A stretch of DNA of 64,000 bases from Alistipes sp. An66 (GCF_002161445.1 NZ_NFHT01000004.1:62001-126000); one strand, 5' to 3'. Positions 9,510 through 21,722 are shown, counted from the first letter of the stretch. Numbers and translations are program-made. Notes: generated from the letters alone by a model not told the origin.

Positions 9510-10166
9510 TCAGAGCCTGACGACGAAGTAGGAGGCTCCGCTCCGGTGTGCGGCTTCGATGCCGATGGCCGAGTCTTCGAAGATGAGGGTTTCGCGCGGC
9601 GAGCAGCCTTCGCGGCGCATGACTTCCAGAAAACAGTCGGGAGCCGGTTTCGGCCGTTCGATGTCGGGGCCTGCGAGAATGCCGTCGACCCGTCCGAGCG
9701 GGCATCCGTTTTCGGGAGGGGTTGTTCCGACGCTGCCGGGGGCAGCGTTTTTTGATGCCGGATCGTCGGCGGGGCCTCCGATGCCGAGGTGGCGCATGAC
9801 GTTGTCGATGTTGTCGCGGCTGCCGGTCGAGACGATCCATACGCGCCCGCCCCGGGACTGGAACTGACGGCAGAATTCCCACAGCGGACGGTTCAGCCGC
9901 ACGGTATCGAAAAACGTGGGGTAGAGTTCGATCTTGCGGCGGCGCAGGCGCTCGCGCTCGGCGGGATCGGCAATCCCGAAGCGAGTCAGGAACTCCTCGC
10001 ATCGCATGCCGAAGTAGTTGGTCGTGTACTCCTCCTCGGTGAGGGTGTATCCGGCCTCGCCGAGCGCCGCGACGTAGGCCAGGGTATTGGCCCGTCGGGT
10101 GTCGGCGAGCGTGCCGTCGAAGTCGAGCAGGATGAGCCGGATGCGGGAACTGTCGGAAGGTTGCAT
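9510..10166 (-). CDS. HAD-superfamily phosphatase (beta-phosphoglucomutase/Gph-like)
   Basis: 218 residues with the four HAD motifs: LLDFDGTLADT (nucleophile Asp and acid Asp) near the N terminus, IVSTGSRDN (motif II), KPAPDCF (lysine) and IFEDSAIGIEAA (acidic pair). A helical cap lies between motifs I and II. The likely role is a small phosphatase on a sugar phosphate or phosphoglycolate; substrate cannot be told. A stretch after motif II (residues about 135-165, GGPADDPASKNAAP...) is longer than usual for the family. The ATG at 10166 lies 2 bp after the stop of the M23 peptidase, so this is the last gene of a three-gene leftward operon. Confidence 0.85.
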   Translation of the reverse strand: MQPSDSSRIRLILLDFDGTLADTRRANTLAYVAALGEAGYTLTEEEYTTNYFGMRCEEFLTRFGIADPAERERLRRRKIELYPTFFDTVRLNRPLWEFCRQFQSRGGRVWIVSTGSRDNIDNVMRHLGIGGPADDPASKNAAPGSVGTTPPENGCPLGRVDGILAGPDIERPKPAPDCFLEVMRREGCSPRETLIFEDSAIGIEAAHRSGASYFVVRL

Positions 10167-10168
10167 GT

Positions 10169-11119
10169 TTAGTCGAAGGATTGCATGCCGGCCTGCGCGA
10201 TGCGCATCAGACGCTGGTATTCGCCGGGGGTTAGTTCCATGAAGAAGTAGTGGATCGGGTCGACGCGCATGCCGTCCTTTCGGACCTCGTAGTGGAGGTG
10301 GGGCGAGAGCGAGAGCCCCGTATCGCCGGAGAGGGCGATGATGTCGCCGCGGCGGACGCTCTGGCCCTTTCGGACGTTGATTTTCGAGAGGTGGCTGTAT
10401 GAGGTTTCGTATCCGTTTCCGTGGTCGATGACGACGGTGCGGCCCTGTGTGGAGCTGCGCGAGGAGACGTCGCGGACCACGCCGTCGGCCGTAGCGAAGA
10501 CGCGCGAACCTTCGGGGATGGTGTAATCGACTCCCTGATGGGCCTGCAAGGTCTTGTAGAAGGGGTGTATGCGCATGCCGTAGGAGGCGGTCAGCAGGGT
10601 GAGCTGCTTGTTGATGACGGGCTGGATCGAGGGGATGTTGTCGCATCCGCGGCCGACGGTGTCGATGCGGGCCTGCAATTGGAGGTAGGAATCCCCGAGT
10701 TCGGTGAGCCGCTGTTCCATCTCGATGACCCCTTCGCGGAGTTCGCGTTTGAGCTGGCGGGTCGAGCGACCGACGATCTTCTCGTAGGTGGCAGCCTGCT
10801 GCCGTTCGATCTCCGTATTGAAGTCGTAGGGTTCGGATTCGAAGAGGATCCGGAAGACGTTTCGGTCGCGCTCTTCGAGGTTGCCGAGGACGCGGGCCAG
10901 GGAGTCGTAACGCAGTTCGAGACGCCGGTACTCGTTGCGGAGCAGGTCGGTGGAGTGCTTCATCTGGTACTCGAACGGGGTGTCGAAGAAGATCGAGAAC
11001 CCGATGTAGTAGAGCACGGCGGCTCCGAACCATACGAAGAGGTGTACGGTTGCGCGGATGATGCGCTGTTTGCGGCGTTTGCGTCTGCGGAGGCGTTCGA
11101 GATCCTTTTTTCCGGCCAT
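10169..11119 (-). CDS. Membrane-anchored M23 (LytM) peptidase
   Basis: 316 residues. A very basic N terminus (RLRRRKRRKQR) precedes one membrane helix (about residues 24-45), then a coiled-coil region (about 60-165), then the M23 domain (about 185-290). Zinc and catalytic motifs are present: HQGVDYT, SHLSKI and the terminal HLHYEV. The layout is that of a periplasmic peptidoglycan endopeptidase or regulator of cell-wall hydrolysis. It directly follows a paralogue of the same architecture (11124-12146), 4 bp apart. Confidence 0.9.
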   Translation of the reverse strand: MAGKKDLERLRRRKRRKQRIIRATVHLFVWFGAAVLYYIGFSIFFDTPFEYQMKHSTDLLRNEYRRLELRYDSLARVLGNLEERDRNVFRILFESEPYDFNTEIERQQAATYEKIVGRSTRQLKRELREGVIEMEQRLTELGDSYLQLQARIDTVGRGCDNIPSIQPVINKQLTLLTASYGMRIHPFYKTLQAHQGVDYTIPEGSRVFATADGVVRDVSSRSSTQGRTVVIDHGNGYETSYSHLSKINVRKGQSVRRGDIIALSGDTGLSLSPHLHYEVRKDGMRVDPIHYFFMELTPGEYQRLMRIAQAGMQSFD

Positions 11120-11123
11120 GTCG

Positions 11124-12146
11124 TCAATACTTTTCGAAGTTGGTTTCGCGCAGGTTCTCCATCAGCCGTTCGTACTCTTCGGCCGACATGTCGCGGTTGA
11201 AGTAGTTGATCGGGTTGACGGGTACGCCCTTGTGGATCACTTCGTAATGGAGGTGGGGACCGGTCGAGCGTCCGGTGTTTCCGGTGTGGGCGATGATCTG
11301 CCCGCGGACGACGCGGTCGCCGGGTTTGACGAGGATGTCGCTCAAATGGGCGTATCGGGTCTTGTAACCGAATTCGTGGTCGAGGAGCACCTGATGCCCG
11401 TATCCGCCGTTGTATCCGGAGGACTGGGCGAGTTCGACGGTGGCGTCGCCGGTGGCGTAGACGGGGGTCCCGCGGTCGCAGCCGAAGTCGACGCCGGTGT
11501 GTGCGATGACGCGGTGCAGCACGGGGTGGAAACGCCGGGGGCTGAATGCGCCGATATGGTTGTTGTGCAGGGCCTTGCGGTCGATGGGCCAGATGGCGGG
11601 CACGGCGGCGGAGAGCTGCTCCTTGTTCTTGGAGAGGAGTTGGAGTTCGTCCATCGAGACCGATTCGAGGTAGAGCGTGCGGGCCAGGGCGTCGATCTGT
11701 CGCCAGGTTCCGACCATCAGGGGCGCGTATTCGTCGTCGGCCATCGGGGCGTATTTCGAATCGGGGTATGGGTTCCAGACGCCGGGGATCGCGAGCGTGT
11801 CGGTGGCGAAGAGCGAGCGGTAGACGTAATTGTCGCGATGGCGGATCTCGTCGACGCGCTGTTGGGCGGCGCGGATGCGGTCTTGCAGGATGCGGTATCG
11901 GATTTCGGTCTCTCGGTTGTCGCGCAGGATGCGGTACATTTTGGGGGTGTAGAAGAAGTAGGAGAAGAGCACGTTGGCGATCGACACGAGGATGAATCCG
12001 ATGAGGATTTTCCGGATCAGGCGGTAGGTTTTGAGCCGGAAAGGGGCCGTGACGACATCGCGCGTGAGGATCTGTGCCTCGTGCGAGAGTTCGCCGGCTC
12101 CGGCCCGGAGCGCCTCGGTGGGGAATCTGTGACCTTTTTGACCCAT
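11124..12146 (-). CDS. Membrane-anchored M23 (LytM) peptidase, paralogue of the next gene
   Basis: 340 residues from the ATG at 12146 (MGQKGHRFP); the frame is open further upstream but that part runs through the promoter. One membrane helix (about residues 48-68, LIGFILVSIANVLFSYF), a coiled-coil stretch, then an M23 domain with HTGVDFG, RYAHLSD and HLHYEV, all metal and catalytic residues in place. Orthologues in Bacteroidota are annotated as murein DD-endopeptidase-like proteins. First gene of the operon, transcribed from the promoter at 12174-12204. Confidence 0.88.
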   Translation of the reverse strand: MGQKGHRFPTEALRAGAGELSHEAQILTRDVVTAPFRLKTYRLIRKILIGFILVSIANVLFSYFFYTPKMYRILRDNRETEIRYRILQDRIRAAQQRVDEIRHRDNYVYRSLFATDTLAIPGVWNPYPDSKYAPMADDEYAPLMVGTWRQIDALARTLYLESVSMDELQLLSKNKEQLSAAVPAIWPIDRKALHNNHIGAFSPRRFHPVLHRVIAHTGVDFGCDRGTPVYATGDATVELAQSSGYNGGYGHQVLLDHEFGYKTRYAHLSDILVKPGDRVVRGQIIAHTGNTGRSTGPHLHYEVIHKGVPVNPINYFNRDMSAEEYERLMENLRETNFEKY

Positions 12147-12173
12147 TGCGGAAAAAACTCTGTCGGTGAGGTG

Positions 12174-12204
12174 CAAATTTAGTTTAAAATGTGTAATTTT
12201 GCAA
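12174..12204 (-). promoter_or_regulatory. Promoter of the M23/M23/HAD operon
   Basis: On the minus strand TTGC (12204-12201), 19 bp, TAAATTTG (12181-12174) fits the Bacteroidota primary sigma consensus TTTG-N19-TAnnTTTG, 28 bp from the ATG at 12146. It interleaves with the alaS promoter. Confidence 0.6.
12194..12201 (+). promoter_or_regulatory. -7 element of the alaS promoter
   Basis: TAATTTTG matches TAnnTTTG, 43 bp upstream of the alaS ATG. No good TTTG is seen at the -33 position. It overlaps the divergent promoter, so the two may compete for polymerase. Confidence 0.5.
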
Positions 12205-12244
12205 CCCGAATCAAGAACGCGGAAATAGGATAAATCAATATACG

Positions 12245-14866
<2,622 letters not shown>

Positions 14867-14887
14867 CAATCAAAAAACGAGAGAGAT

Positions 14888-16417
14888 ATGAGCAACAAGG
14901 TATTATTGATGATTCTCGACGGCTGGGGCAATGGCCATCACGACAAGGCGGACGTCATTTCGACGGTGCACCCGGCCTATATTTCGGCGATGACCGAACA
15001 ATATCCCCATGCCGAGCTGCGCACCGACGGTGAGAACGTCGGACTTCCGGACGGACAGATGGGCAATTCGGAGGTGGGTCACCTCAATATCGGCGCGGGG
15101 CGTGTGGTTTACCAGGATCTGGTGAAGATCAACCGGGCGTGCCGCGACAACTCGATTCTGAAAAACCCCGAGGTGGTCAGGGCGTTCGAATATGCGAAGG
15201 CGCAGGGCGTGGGGGTTCACTTCATGGGCCTGACGTCGGACGGCGGCGTACACTCGTCGTTCGAGCACCTCTTCAAGCTGTGCGACATCGCCAGCGAGTA
15301 CGGCGTTTCGGAGCGCACCTACGTGCACTGCTTCATGGACGGCCGCGACACGGACCCGCACAGCGGCAAGGGCTTCATCGCGCAGCTGGAGGAGCACCTC
15401 TCGAAGACGGGCGGCAAGATCGCCACGGTGATCGGCCGCTACTATGCGATGGACCGCGACAAGCGTTGGGAGCGCGTGAAGGTAGCCTACGACGCGCTGG
15501 TCGAGGGCGTGGGCGAGCACGATACGGACATGGTCGCCGCCGTTCAGAAGTCCTACGACGCCGACGTGACGGACGAGTTCATCAAGCCGATCGTGCATGT
15601 CGACGCAGCCGGGCAGCCGATGGGTCTGATCCGGGAGAACGACGTGGTGATCTTCTTCAACTACCGCAACGACCGCGCCAAGGAGCTGACGATCGTACTC
15701 ACGCAGCAGGACATGCCCGAAGCGGGGATGCACACCCTGCCGCTGTACTACTGCTGCATGACCCCCTACGACGCGAAGTTCACGGGCCTGCACATCCTCT
15801 TCGACAAGGCGGACGTGCCCGACACGATCGGCGAGTGGGTTTCGAAGCAGGGCTTGAAGCAGCTGCGCATCGCCGAGACGGAGAAATACGCGCACGTGAC
15901 GTTCTTCCTGAACGGCGGGCGTGAGGATAAGTTCGAGGGTGAGGAGCGGATTCTGGTCGCCTCGCCGAAGGTGGCGACCTACGACCTGCAACCCGAGATG
16001 TCGGCTCCGGAGGTTGCCGACAAGCTGGTTGCCGCACTGAACGAGCGGAAGTTCGACTTCATCTGCCTGAACTTCGCCAACGGCGACATGGTAGGCCATA
16101 CGGGCGTCTACGAGGCGATCGTGAAGGCCGTGAAGGCCGTAGACGGGTGCGTGGAGAAGGTCGTTGAGGCTGCGAAGGCGAACGGCTACGAGGTGGTGAT
16201 GATCGCCGACCACGGGAATGCCGACAACGCGATCAATCCCGACGGCACGCCCAACACGGCACACTCGCTGAATCCGGTGCCCATTGTGGTGGTTTCGGAT
16301 CGTGTGAAGTCGGTTGAGAACGGCATTCTGGCGGACGTTGCCCCGACGGTCTTGAAACTGATGGGACTTCCGCAGCCTGCGGAGATGACCGGCAAGGTGC
16401 TCGTCGAGCTGAAATAA
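14888..16417 (+). CDS. gpmI: 2,3-bisphosphoglycerate-independent phosphoglycerate mutase
   Basis: 509 residues, full family length. Key sites: the first metal Asp in MILDGWG, the phosphorylated Ser in [10 protein letters not shown], substrate-binding [19 protein letters not shown], and the second metal site IADHGNADN. It interconverts 3- and 2-phosphoglycerate in glycolysis, using two Mn2+ and no bisphosphoglycerate cofactor. A Rho-independent terminator follows about 45 bp after the stop. Confidence 0.97.
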   Translation: MSNKVLLMILDGWGNGHHDKADVISTVHPAYISAMTEQYPHAELRTDGENVGLPDGQMGNSEVGHLNIGAGRVVYQDLVKINRACRDNSILKNPEVVRAFEYAKAQGVGVHFMGLTSDGGVHSSFEHLFKLCDIASEYGVSERTYVHCFMDGRDTDPHSGKGFIAQLEEHLSKTGGKIATVIGRYYAMDRDKRWERVKVAYDALVEGVGEHDTDMVAAVQKSYDADVTDEFIKPIVHVDAAGQPMGLIRENDVVIFFNYRNDRAKELTIVLTQQDMPEAGMHTLPLYYCCMTPYDAKFTGLHILFDKADVPDTIGEWVSKQGLKQLRIAETEKYAHVTFFLNGGREDKFEGEERILVASPKVATYDLQPEMSAPEVADKLVAALNERKFDFICLNFANGDMVGHTGVYEAIVKAVKAVDGCVEKVVEAAKANGYEVVMIADHGNADNAINPDGTPNTAHSLNPVPIVVVSDRVKSVENGILADVAPTVLKLMGLPQPAEMTGKVLVELK

Positions 16418-16463
16418 CACGAATTGAAATAACAATGGTTCTGCGGAACCGAATGGCACGAAC

Positions 16464-16499
16464 GGAGGCCGGTCAGAGGACCGGCTTCCGTTTTTTTTG
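16464..16499 (+). terminator. Rho-independent terminator after gpmI
   Basis: Stem around GCCGGTC / GACCGGC with loop AGAG, extended by flanking GGA/TTCC pairs, followed by eight T residues. Confidence 0.85.
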
Positions 16500-16683
16500 T
16501 GCGGTACGGTCGGATGGTGCAGGGGCTTCGCCTTGCCGGGTCTCATGGCCGGCGCATGCCGCGGTTACGCAGCATGGCGGGCGGCCAAGCCGTTTCCGGA
16601 GGCTTGTGAAATACAGGGTGAAGGTGAGCGTGGATGTGAGGGGACGATGCCGGTCCGATGGGCCGGATGTGCGGCGCCGGAGA

Positions 16684-16728
16684 GGAGAAAAAAGAGAGGG
16701 GGCAATTCGCCAAAGCGAATGCCCCCTC
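16684..16728 (-). terminator. Rho-independent terminator of the leftward gene 16753-17202
   Basis: GC-rich stem (GGGGGC...GCCCCC with an inner GCGAA/TTCGC, one bulged base, four-base loop). Read on the minus strand it is followed by a T-rich run (TCTCTTTTTT). The rest of the spacer 16418-16752 holds nothing else I can support. Confidence 0.8.
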
Positions 16729-16752
16729 CCAGGTGCTTGGATCTTCCGATGG

Positions 16753-17202
16753 TCAGTGATATATCTCGAAGGCGGTGACCCATTTGGGCATCAGCCGCAT
16801 GGCATGGCCCATCATGTAACGGGCCTGCGAGGCCGAGTTGGCGATGAATTCCATGCTGATCTGGAAGATGTTGCCGTTTGTCTCGTCGTGGTATGCCGAG
16901 CATTTGCAGAGATATTTGCTGGTATTGAGCTCGGTGGCGAAGCTCCGCAGGTCGGAGAGCGACATGTCCGAGGCGTCGAAGGGGACGCGGACCTCGACGT
17001 AGGAGTACCCCTCGCCGGAGTCTTTGATGATGACGTAATAGAGACATCCCTCCTTCTTGAACTGGATATCTCCATCCGAGTCATAGGTGGGGACATATCC
17101 CTCGGTTCGCAGGTAGGACATGATCTCCGATTCTATGGACTGGGCCCGGAGTGCGCCGAATGCACCGAGAGTCAGGAGCAGTGCGATGACGATTTTTTTC
17201 AT
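16753..17202 (-). CDS. Small exported protein of unknown function
   Basis: 149 residues from the ATG at 17202. Signal peptide MKKIVIALLLTLGAFGALRAQ (cleavage near residue 20), then a compact alpha/beta domain containing VPTYDSDGDIQFKKEG and EVRVPFDASDM. It resembles small periplasmic proteins widespread in Bacteroidales for which no role is known. It has its own terminator. The gene before it ends 62 bp upstream, so it may be a separate unit or the tail of the leftward group. Confidence 0.7.
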   Translation of the reverse strand: MKKIVIALLLTLGAFGALRAQSIESEIMSYLRTEGYVPTYDSDGDIQFKKEGCLYYVIIKDSGEGYSYVEVRVPFDASDMSLSDLRSFATELNTSKYLCKCSAYHDETNGNIFQISMEFIANSASQARYMMGHAMRLMPKWVTAFEIYH

Positions 17203-17263
17203 GGTTGTGTTTGTAAGGGTTGTCTGAATAAGTCCAAAGATAGCGAAAAAATCGTCACGCTGT

Positions 17264-17788
17264 TCAATAGAGTTCGAGAAATTCCCAGGAGTTGCCGACG
17301 GCGGCGAGGAACCTCGCAAACTCCTCCTGCGTGATGACCACCGTTGCGCGGTTGTCGTTGGGGTGGAACGAGAGGGCGGGCCACTCCCGGAGCCGTGCGT
17401 CGAGGAAGAGGTGGACATGGTTCGCCGGGTCGTTGATCAGCCCGAAGGGCGATACGGATCCCGGCCGCAGCCCCAACCAGCGCTCCATGCGCTGCTCCGA
17501 GGCGAACGACAGCTTGCCCTGATGCAGGCGGTGTTCGAGGTCGTGGATGGCCATCGCCCGCTCGCAGTCGAAGCATACGAGGTAGTGGCGGTCGCCCTTG
17601 TGGTTGCGGAAGAAGAGGTTCTTGCAGTGTTTCGAGCCGTCGTCGTGCCAGTATTGGCGTGCGATCTCGATGGTCGGGGCTTCGGGATGTTCGTACCACG
17701 TGTAGCGGATGCCATGCGCATCGAGCCAGTCGAAGACCCGCTGGCGGCGTTCGTCGGGCGAGAGCGGGGCGGTGTCGGGAGTCTCCAT
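17264..17788 (-). CDS. YbaK/ProX-type aminoacyl-tRNA deacylase (prolyl-tRNA editing family)
   Basis: 174 residues, starting at the ATG at 17788 (METPDTAPLSPDERRQRVFDWLDAHGI). The INS-domain features are visible: an early YEHPEA, NLFFRNHKGDRHYLV (with the lysine of the family) and the GSVSPFGLIND loop. Free-standing ProX proteins hydrolyse Ala- or Cys-mischarged tRNA-Pro in the cytoplasm. The stop of the dehydrogenase gene lies 2 bp upstream, so the two are translated together. Confidence 0.85.
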   Translation of the reverse strand: METPDTAPLSPDERRQRVFDWLDAHGIRYTWYEHPEAPTIEIARQYWHDDGSKHCKNLFFRNHKGDRHYLVCFDCERAMAIHDLEHRLHQGKLSFASEQRMERWLGLRPGSVSPFGLINDPANHVHLFLDARLREWPALSFHPNDNRATVVITQEEFARFLAAVGNSWEFLELY

Positions 17789-17790
17789 GA

Positions 17791-18729
17791 TCAGTTGTTT
17801 TTCCAGTTTTCGCGGATGTTGCGGGCGATGCACCCGACCAGCACTTCGACCGCCTCGACGGGCGACCAGGCGTTGTGGGGCGAGAGCAGCAGCCGGTCGG
17901 GCTCGCGGACGGCGAGCAGGGGGTTCCCCACGTCGAGCGGTTCGTGGACGAAGACGTCGAGGGCGGCACCCGCGATCTGTCCGGCATCGAGCGCCGCGGC
18001 CAGAGCCGCCTCGTCGACAATCCCGCCGCGTGCGACGTTGATCACGAGGGCCGAGGGCTTCATGAGCGACAACTCGCGGGCTCCGATCAACCCGCGGGTG
18101 CGGTCGGTCAGCGGACAGTGCACCGACACGATGTCGGCCCAGGCCAGCAGTTCGTCGAGCGGCAGCATGGGGTAGGACTCCTTGCGTGCGACGCCCGACG
18201 TGGAGGTGTAGGCCACCTCGCAGCCGAGGGCTTCGGCGACGCGTGCGACGCTGTGACCGATGTTGCCGAGGCCGACGATGCCCCAGCGCGAACCGTGCAG
18301 CTGGCGGGTCGTGCGCCCGAAGTGGAACTGGCGTTCGGCCCCGGCGTAGTGCTTCTTCGTGTAGCGGTCGTAGTAGACGATCTGCCGCAGCAGGGCGATG
18401 GCGGCTCCGATGGTGGTTTCGGTCACGGCATGGGTCGAGTATCCGACGGCATTCTTCACGGTGACGCCGCATTCGGCCGCCGCCGCGAGGTCGATGTGGT
18501 TCATGCCCGTTGCGGCGATGCAGATCAGCCGCAGGCGGGGCAGGGCGCGGAGCGTCGCGGCATCGAAGGGCACCTTGTTGGTGATGACGATGTCGGCCTC
18601 GCGGCAGCGGCCGACGACCTCCGCGGGGCGGGTTGTCTCGTAGGCCGTGTAGTTGCCCAACGCGCGGACCGACGCGAGGTCGGCGCCGCCGAGCGAGTAT
18701 TCATCCAGAAAGACGATGTTCGGTTTCAT
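17791..18729 (-). CDS. D-2-hydroxyacid dehydrogenase (NAD-dependent, glycerate dehydrogenase-like)
   Basis: 312 residues. Rossmann motif GIVGLGNIGHSVA, catalytic Arg in NVARGGIVDE, Glu in DVFVHEPLD and His in LLSPHNAW, all in the usual order and spacing. It reduces 2-keto acids such as hydroxypyruvate or glyoxylate; the closest group seems to be HprA-like glycerate dehydrogenases, but substrate is not proven by sequence. It sits in a leftward cluster TatD-TcdA-dehydrogenase-deacylase. Confidence 0.88.
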   Translation of the reverse strand: MKPNIVFLDEYSLGGADLASVRALGNYTAYETTRPAEVVGRCREADIVITNKVPFDAATLRALPRLRLICIAATGMNHIDLAAAAECGVTVKNAVGYSTHAVTETTIGAAIALLRQIVYYDRYTKKHYAGAERQFHFGRTTRQLHGSRWGIVGLGNIGHSVARVAEALGCEVAYTSTSGVARKESYPMLPLDELLAWADIVSVHCPLTDRTRGLIGARELSLMKPSALVINVARGGIVDEAALAAALDAGQIAGAALDVFVHEPLDVGNPLLAVREPDRLLLSPHNAWSPVEAVEVLVGCIARNIRENWKNN

Positions 18730-18783
18730 GGGGTATTTTCGGTGATTTTGGGGTTTGCGGATCGGAAGAGGATGCGGGGGATG

Positions 18784-19506
18784 TCAGTCGAGTTCTCCGG
18801 TCAGGCCGCGGATCACGACCGAGGCGCATCCGATGCCGAACAGCGCCGGAAGGTAGGAGATGGTCCCGACGTTGGACTTCTTGTTCTGCTCCTCGCAGAG
18901 GATCATCGCCCCCTCGCGGATCGGCTCGGGCGAGAAGACGGCGCGGAATCCGCTGCGGATGCCGATCTTGTGGAGCCGTTTGCGGAGCATGTGGGCCAGC
19001 GGGCAGTGGTGGGTTTTCGCGATGTCGGCGATCTCCATGCGCGTGGGGTCGGTCTTGGCCCCGGCGCCCATCGAGCTGACGAGCGGCAGGCGGCGTTCGA
19101 GCGCCGCGGCAATGAGTGCGAGTTTGGGCGAGAGGGTGTCGATGGCGTCGACCACGTAGTCGTACGCCGCGGCGTCGAGCAGGCGGTAGGTCTCCTCGTC
19201 GCGGATGTATCGGTTGACGACCGTGAGTTCGATGTCGGGGTTGATGTCGCGCAGGCGCTCGGCCAGCACGTCGGCCTTCTGCCGGCCGACGGTCGAGTGC
19301 AGGGCGACGAGCTGGCGGTTGATGTTCGTCGTGTTCACGGTGTCGGCGTCGGCGATGGTCATGCGTCCCACGCCGGCGCGGGCGACCATCTCGGCGGCAT
19401 AGGCCCCCACGCCGCCCAGTCCGACGACCAGCACATGGGCACTCCTCAAACGGCCGAGCTTCTCCCGACCCAACAACAGTTCCGTTCTCTCCAACCAGTT
19501 ATCCAT
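18784..19506 (-). CDS. tcdA: tRNA threonylcarbamoyladenosine dehydratase
   Basis: 240 residues of the ThiF/MoeB/E1-like fold. ATP-binding motif GLGGVGAYAAEMVARAGVG with IADADTVNTTNINRQ next to it, as in TcdA (CsdL/YgdL). It cyclises t6A37 to ct6A in tRNAs reading ANN codons using ATP. A YCDIxC-type zinc site is absent, as in TcdA. It overlaps the TatD gene by 8 bp. Confidence 0.88.
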   Translation of the reverse strand: MDNWLERTELLLGREKLGRLRSAHVLVVGLGGVGAYAAEMVARAGVGRMTIADADTVNTTNINRQLVALHSTVGRQKADVLAERLRDINPDIELTVVNRYIRDEETYRLLDAAAYDYVVDAIDTLSPKLALIAAALERRLPLVSSMGAGAKTDPTRMEIADIAKTHHCPLAHMLRKRLHKIGIRSGFRAVFSPEPIREGAMILCEEQNKKSNVGTISYLPALFGIGCASVVIRGLTGELD

Positions 19507-20137
19507 CTCTTTTTTCGAATAAGCGTTCGTAATTTTCGAGGGTGGCGCGTTGCAGCACCTCCTCCGGCAGCCCCAGCACCGCGGCCGCCCGGTCGTAGAT
19601 CTCCCCGATGGTCACCTCGTCGTCGTCGGTCTCGAAGAAGAGCTGCCCGAGGGGCACTTCGCGCAGGGCCCGCAGGGTTTTGGGCGAGGCGAAGGCGCGC
19701 TCGCCGAACGAGAGGTAATAACCTCGCCGCAGGGCCTGCCGGGCCTGCTCGGGCGATCCGATGAATCCGTGGAAGATCACAGCGCGGGGCTCGCATTCGG
19801 CCAGTTCGCGCATCAGCGGTTCGAAGGCCCGCACGCAGTGCAGCACGACGGGCAGTCCCGCCTGCCGGGCCAGAGCGAGCTGGGCGCGCAGGGCGTTGAA
19901 CTGGGCTTCGCGCGGGACCGCACAGGCGAAGTCGAGCCCGGTTTCGCCGATGGCCTGCACGGCCTCGGAGCGGAGCGTTTCGCAGGGGCCCGGGCCCCTG
20001 CCGCAGAGCCGTTCGGCAAGCCTTCCGATCGCTTCGGCGGCGTTGTTCCCGGCTTCCCAGGGGTGCAGGCCCGCCGTGCGGAGTTCGATTCCGCGACCCG
20101 TCGGACGGTGGGTGTGTATGTTTACGTACGGAAGCAT
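19499..20137 (-). CDS. TatD-family metal-dependent hydrolase
   Basis: 212 residues, shorter than typical TatD (about 260). Visible motifs: N-terminal NIHTHRP (first metal histidines), GETGLDF (metal Glu), VLHCVRAFEP, FHGFIGSPEQA, and FETDDDE (catalytic Asp). The family are Mg2+-dependent 3'-5' exonucleases or amidohydrolases. First gene of the leftward group; it starts about 80 bp from the nqr promoter. Confidence 0.85.
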   Translation of the reverse strand: MLPYVNIHTHRPTGRGIELRTAGLHPWEAGNNAAEAIGRLAERLCGRGPGPCETLRSEAVQAIGETGLDFACAVPREAQFNALRAQLALARQAGLPVVLHCVRAFEPLMRELAECEPRAVIFHGFIGSPEQARQALRRGYYLSFGERAFASPKTLRALREVPLGQLFFETDDDEVTIGEIYDRAAAVLGLPEEVLQRATLENYERLFEKRDG

Positions 20138-20215
20138 GACCGAGACAAAAGTAGGAATTTTAAGTAAATTTAAGAAATAATGCTCCGATGGATGGCATTT
20201 ATCGGAAAAAATTTG

Positions 20216-20223
20216 TACTTTCG
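20216..20223 (+). promoter_or_regulatory. -7 element of the nqr operon promoter
   Basis: TACTTTCG is one base off TAnnTTTG. The start point would lie near 20230, giving a leader of about 135 nt before nqrA. The -33 box is weak. No known riboswitch is recognised in the leader. Confidence 0.45.
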
Positions 20224-20364
20224 CACGCGAAATAATTGTTAGCCCGCTAACAACCGAAACTCCGCGTGCGGAAACCGGACACGAAGGGTGCGGTTATTTT
20301 CGTGTGCGGGCGCAGTGAGCAGTGGGAGGAAACCAAACACACAAATAACTCAAAATCTTTAACC

Positions 20365-21720
20365 ATGTCGAAAATCATTACACTACGCAAGGGTTTAGAC
20401 ATCAATCTGGTGGGCAAACCCCAGGAGACGTTGGCGGCAGCGCCGATGGCTTCGGAGTACGCCCTCTCGCCTCTGGATTTCGAAGGCGTGACACCGAAGT
20501 TGCTGGTTAAGGTCGGGGATCGGGTGAAGGCCGGAACGGCGTTGTTCTTCAACAAGTTCAACGAACGGGTTCTCTTCACGTCTCCCGTCAGCGGCACGGT
20601 GGCGGCCATCAACCGCGGCGAGAAGCGCAAGGTGCTCTCGGTGACGGTGACGCCGGACTCCACGCAGGAGTACGAGTCGTTCACGGCGCCGGACCTTGGG
20701 AAAGCCACCCGGGAGGAGATCGTCGAACTCCTGCTTCGTTCGGGCCTGTGGCCGATGCTCGTGCAGCGTCCCTACGGGATCATCGCAGACCCTGTGGACA
20801 CGCCGAAGGCCGTCTTCATTTCGGCGTTCGATTCGGCGCCGCAGGCTCCGGACTACAATTTCGTGCTGAAAGGCGAGCAGCGGAACCTGCAAAAGGGTAT
20901 CGAGGTGCTGCGCCGTCTCACCCCGGGCAAGGTTCACCTCTCGGTTCGTGCGCATGCCGAAGGCAGCATGCCGTCGCTGCAAGGCGTCGAGTTGCACACC
21001 TTCGCCGGGAAACACCCCGTGGGCAACGTGGGCGTACAGATCCACCACATCGACCCGATCAACCGGGGCGACATCGTCTGGACGGTGAACATCCAGGATC
21101 TGGCGATCATCGGGCGCCTGTTCAACGAGGGGCGCGTCGACATGACGAAAATCATCGCCGTGGCCGGCTCGGAGATCGAACACCCGCAGTACGTGCGCGT
21201 GATCGGCGGTGCGAAGGTCGACTCGATCGTCGGCGGCAATGTGAAGGCCCAGAAGGAGGGAGACTCGGTCCGCTTCATCTCGGGCAACGTGCTCACCGGC
21301 ACGAAGACCTCGCCGGACGGCTTCCTGGGCTTCTATGCCAACCAGCTGACGGCCATTCCCGAAGGGGACAAGTACGAGCTGCTGGGCTGGGCGATGCCGC
21401 GCTTCAAGAAGTTTTCGGTATCGCGGGCCTACTTCTCGTGGCTGTGTCCGCGCAAGGCCTACGACCTGGATACGAATATGAACGGCGGGGAGCGTCCGTT
21501 CGTGGTGACGGGTCTCTATGAGCAGTATCTTCCGATGGACATCTACCCGATGTACCTGTTGAAGGCTTGTCTGGCGGGCGACATCGACAAGATGGAGAAT
21601 CTGGGCATCTACGAGGTGACGGAGGAGGACTTCGCGCTGTGCGAGTTCGTGGATCCCTCGAAGACCGAGATCCAGCAGATCATCCGCGACGGTATTAACT
21701 TAATGATCAAGGAGGCTTAA
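20365..21720 (+). CDS. nqrA: Na+-translocating NADH:quinone reductase subunit A
   Basis: 451 residues from the ATG at 20365 (MSKIITLRKGLDINLVG); the open frame upstream lies in the leader. Typical family features: the N-terminal KGLDINLVG..., DFEGVTPKLLVKVGDRVKAGTALFFNK biotinyl-like fold, and the C-terminal EVTEEDFALCEFVDPSKTE. It is the soluble cytoplasmic subunit that helps form the quinone site. First gene of nqrABCDEF, 2 bp before nqrB. Confidence 0.96.
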   Translation: MSKIITLRKGLDINLVGKPQETLAAAPMASEYALSPLDFEGVTPKLLVKVGDRVKAGTALFFNKFNERVLFTSPVSGTVAAINRGEKRKVLSVTVTPDSTQEYESFTAPDLGKATREEIVELLLRSGLWPMLVQRPYGIIADPVDTPKAVFISAFDSAPQAPDYNFVLKGEQRNLQKGIEVLRRLTPGKVHLSVRAHAEGSMPSLQGVELHTFAGKHPVGNVGVQIHHIDPINRGDIVWTVNIQDLAIIGRLFNEGRVDMTKIIAVAGSEIEHPQYVRVIGGAKVDSIVGGNVKAQKEGDSVRFISGNVLTGTKTSPDGFLGFYANQLTAIPEGDKYELLGWAMPRFKKFSVSRAYFSWLCPRKAYDLDTNMNGGERPFVVTGLYEQYLPMDIYPMYLLKACLAGDIDKMENLGIYEVTEEDFALCEFVDPSKTEIQQIIRDGINLMIKEA

Positions 21721-21722
21721 AG